DNA of 64,000 nucleotides from JBGAHD01 sp044226395 (GTDB lineage Bacteria; Pseudomonadota; Gammaproteobacteria; Xanthomonadales; Ahniellaceae), in NCBI GenBank assembly GCA_044226395.1, contig JBGAHD010000004.1, positions 62,001-126,000 of the forward strand, given 5' to 3'. The notes under the pieces are model-generated. The model was not told the origin of the DNA and did not search any database. It was given only the letters and a program-made list of their open reading frames with translations. Positions 63,022 to 64,000 of the stretch are shown piece by piece (the stretch's first letter is position 1; every line of letters begins with the position of its first letter). Both the position numbers and the translations under genes were made by a program.

Positions 63022-64000
63022 ATGACCCCGGAAACGCCTGACATCGCCAGCCCCAAGCGGGTGCTTACGCCCAGCAGCCTCAATGCCTTGGCGCGGGAGA
63101 CCATCGAACGGGCCTTTCCCCTGGTCCTGGTCGAGGGCGAGCTGTCGAATGTGTCGCGGCCCAGTTCCGGTCACGTGTATTTCACCTTGAAGGATGCCCA
63201 GGCCCAGGTGCGGTGCGCGCTGTTCCGCAACCGGGCGATGTATCTGCGCTTCAAGCCCGCCGATGGCATGCAGGTCCTGTTGCGCGGCAAGGTCAGCTTT
63301 TACGAGCCTCGCGGCGAGTTCCAGTTGATCGTCGATCATCTCGAACCCGCCGGCGAGGGCGCGCTGCGTCGCGAGTTTGAACGATTGAAGGCCAAACTCG
63401 CCAGCGAAGGCCTGTTCGATACGGAACGCAAGAAACCGCTGCCAAAGTTGCCTCGTCGCATCGCTGTCATCACCTCGGCCACGGGCGCCGCGATCCATGA
63501 TGTGTTGTCCGTATGGCGGCGACGCTACACCCTGGCCGAAATCGACATCCTGCCCGTGCCGGTGCAAGGCGCGGGCGCGGCGCGGCAGATCGAAACCATG
63601 CTCACGCGCGCCGATGCCGCGGGTCGCTACGACGTGATCCTGGTCACGCGCGGCGGCGGCTCGCTCGAAGACCTGTGGGAATTCAACGACGAACAGCTCG
63701 CGCGCGCGGCCTCGCGGCTGCGCACGCCCTTGGTCTCGGCGATCGGTCACGAAGTGGACTTCACTTTGCTCGACTTCGTTGCCGATCTTCGCGCGCCGAC
63801 GCCATCGGCCGCCGCCGAACTGATCGCCCCGGCGCTCGCCGAGTTGAATACACAACTTTTGCGACATTTTGACCGCTTGCGCCAGGCCATCGACCGCCGC
63901 TGGCGCACGGCTTCGCAGCGGGTCGACCGGCTGGGCGCGCGCCTGCAAGGCCAGCGACCCTCGCAACGGCTGGCCCTGTCGCGCTCGCGATTGGGCAATT
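63022..64000 (+). CDS. xseA: Exodeoxyribonuclease VII large subunit, 5' part
   Basis: The window ends inside the gene, leaving 326 codons of about 440-460. The N-terminal OB domain ('LVEGELSNVSRPSSGHVYFTLKDAQAQVRCALFR') and the start of the nuclease region ('RRIAVITSATGAAIHDVLSVWRRR', 'YDVILVTRGGGSLEDLWEFNDEQLARA', 'VSAIGHEVDFTLLDFVADLRAPTPSAAAELI') match XseA closely. With the small XseB subunit it degrades single-stranded DNA. It is divergent from the degenerate GGDEF/EAL protein; the 119-bp gap carries both promoters. Confidence 0.96.
   Translation, partial: MTPETPDIASPKRVLTPSSLNALARETIERAFPLVLVEGELSNVSRPSSGHVYFTLKDAQAQVRCALFRNRAMYLRFKPADGMQVLLRGKVSFYEPRGEFQLIVDHLEPAGEGALRREFERLKAKLASEGLFDTERKKPLPKLPRRIAVITSATGAAIHDVLSVWRRRYTLAEIDILPVPVQGAGAARQIETMLTRADAAGRYDVILVTRGGGSLEDLWEFNDEQLARAASRLRTPLVSAIGHEVDFTLLDFVADLRAPTPSAAAELIAPALAELNTQLLRHFDRLRQAIDRRWRTASQRVDRLGARLQGQRPSQRLALSRSRLGN

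Noticed and set aside
60512..63025. Very long open frame (over 800 codons) on the + strand opposite the dual-receiver gene
   Set aside because: In GC-rich DNA the strand opposite a real gene often stays open. Its translation is rich in His, Arg, Gln and Gly without family motifs, while the minus-strand frame shows receiver and EAL-like features.

Overview
This 64 kb window is a GC-rich bacterial chromosome segment with densely packed, often overlapping genes and strong 'gcgcg' codon bias. The gene content (leucine/isovalerate catabolism, EfpL-type elongation factor, IspG, FTR1 iron permease, LytS/LytR pair, XseA, many cytochromes and lipoproteins) suggests a free-living gammaproteobacterium, possibly Lysobacterales/Xanthomonadales. 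That taxonomic guess is inference; there is no rRNA in the window. I saw no tRNA, rRNA, CRISPR array, transposase or phage genes.

Region 1 (1-14.4 kb, mostly + strand): a leucine/isovalerate degradation cluster (thiolase, both methylcrotonyl-CoA carboxylase subunits, methylglutaconyl-CoA hydratase, HMG-CoA lyase). It is interleaved with small lipoproteins, a beta-helix protein, two unknown genes and an iron-uptake pair (FTR1 permease plus cupredoxin) preceded by a Fur-box-like palindrome. A TPR/O-GlcNAc-transferase-like protein follows the lyase by an ATGA overlap. Region 2 (14.5-17.1 kb): a PAS-GGDEF-EAL protein.

Region 3 (17.1-26.4 kb, - strand): a tight four-gene operon that I consider the best candidate for an undescribed system. 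In transcription order it encodes (a) a three-part fusion of a peptidoglycan amidase-like domain, an alpha/beta-hydrolase-like domain and a caspase-like (C14) domain, (b) a HELTH metallopeptidase, (c) a lipoprotein ending in a peptidoglycan-binding-like domain and (d) a 1030-residue secreted/multi-TM membrane protein.

Region 4 (26.4-38.5 kb): housekeeping and accessory genes: GNAT acetyltransferase, unknown secreted protein, SDR dehydrogenase, EfpL, DMT transporter, a DUF4386-like membrane protein, IspG, an AbiE-like regulator/nucleotidyltransferase pair with a perfect 24-bp palindromic operator, a PilZ-like protein and an S9 peptidase.

Region 5 (38.7-52.0 kb, + strand): six genes that look like an electron-transfer chain from cytoplasm to cell surface: a FAD oxidoreductase fused to two cNMP-binding domains and a four-cluster ferredoxin, a b-type-cytochrome-like membrane protein, an FHA-TM-decaheme protein, a lipoprotein with two GlcG/HbpS-like domains, an outer-membrane barrel and a decaheme cytochrome with a C-terminal LVIVD-type propeller. 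This is the second candidate system.

Region 6 (52-64 kb): NTF2-like protein, MDR oxidoreductase, orphan antitoxin-like HTH protein, a secreted monoheme protein resembling HzsA-related proteins, a TAP-type hydrolase, a LytS/LytR two-component pair, a receiver protein with degenerate GGDEF and EAL domains, and the start of xseA cut by the window end.
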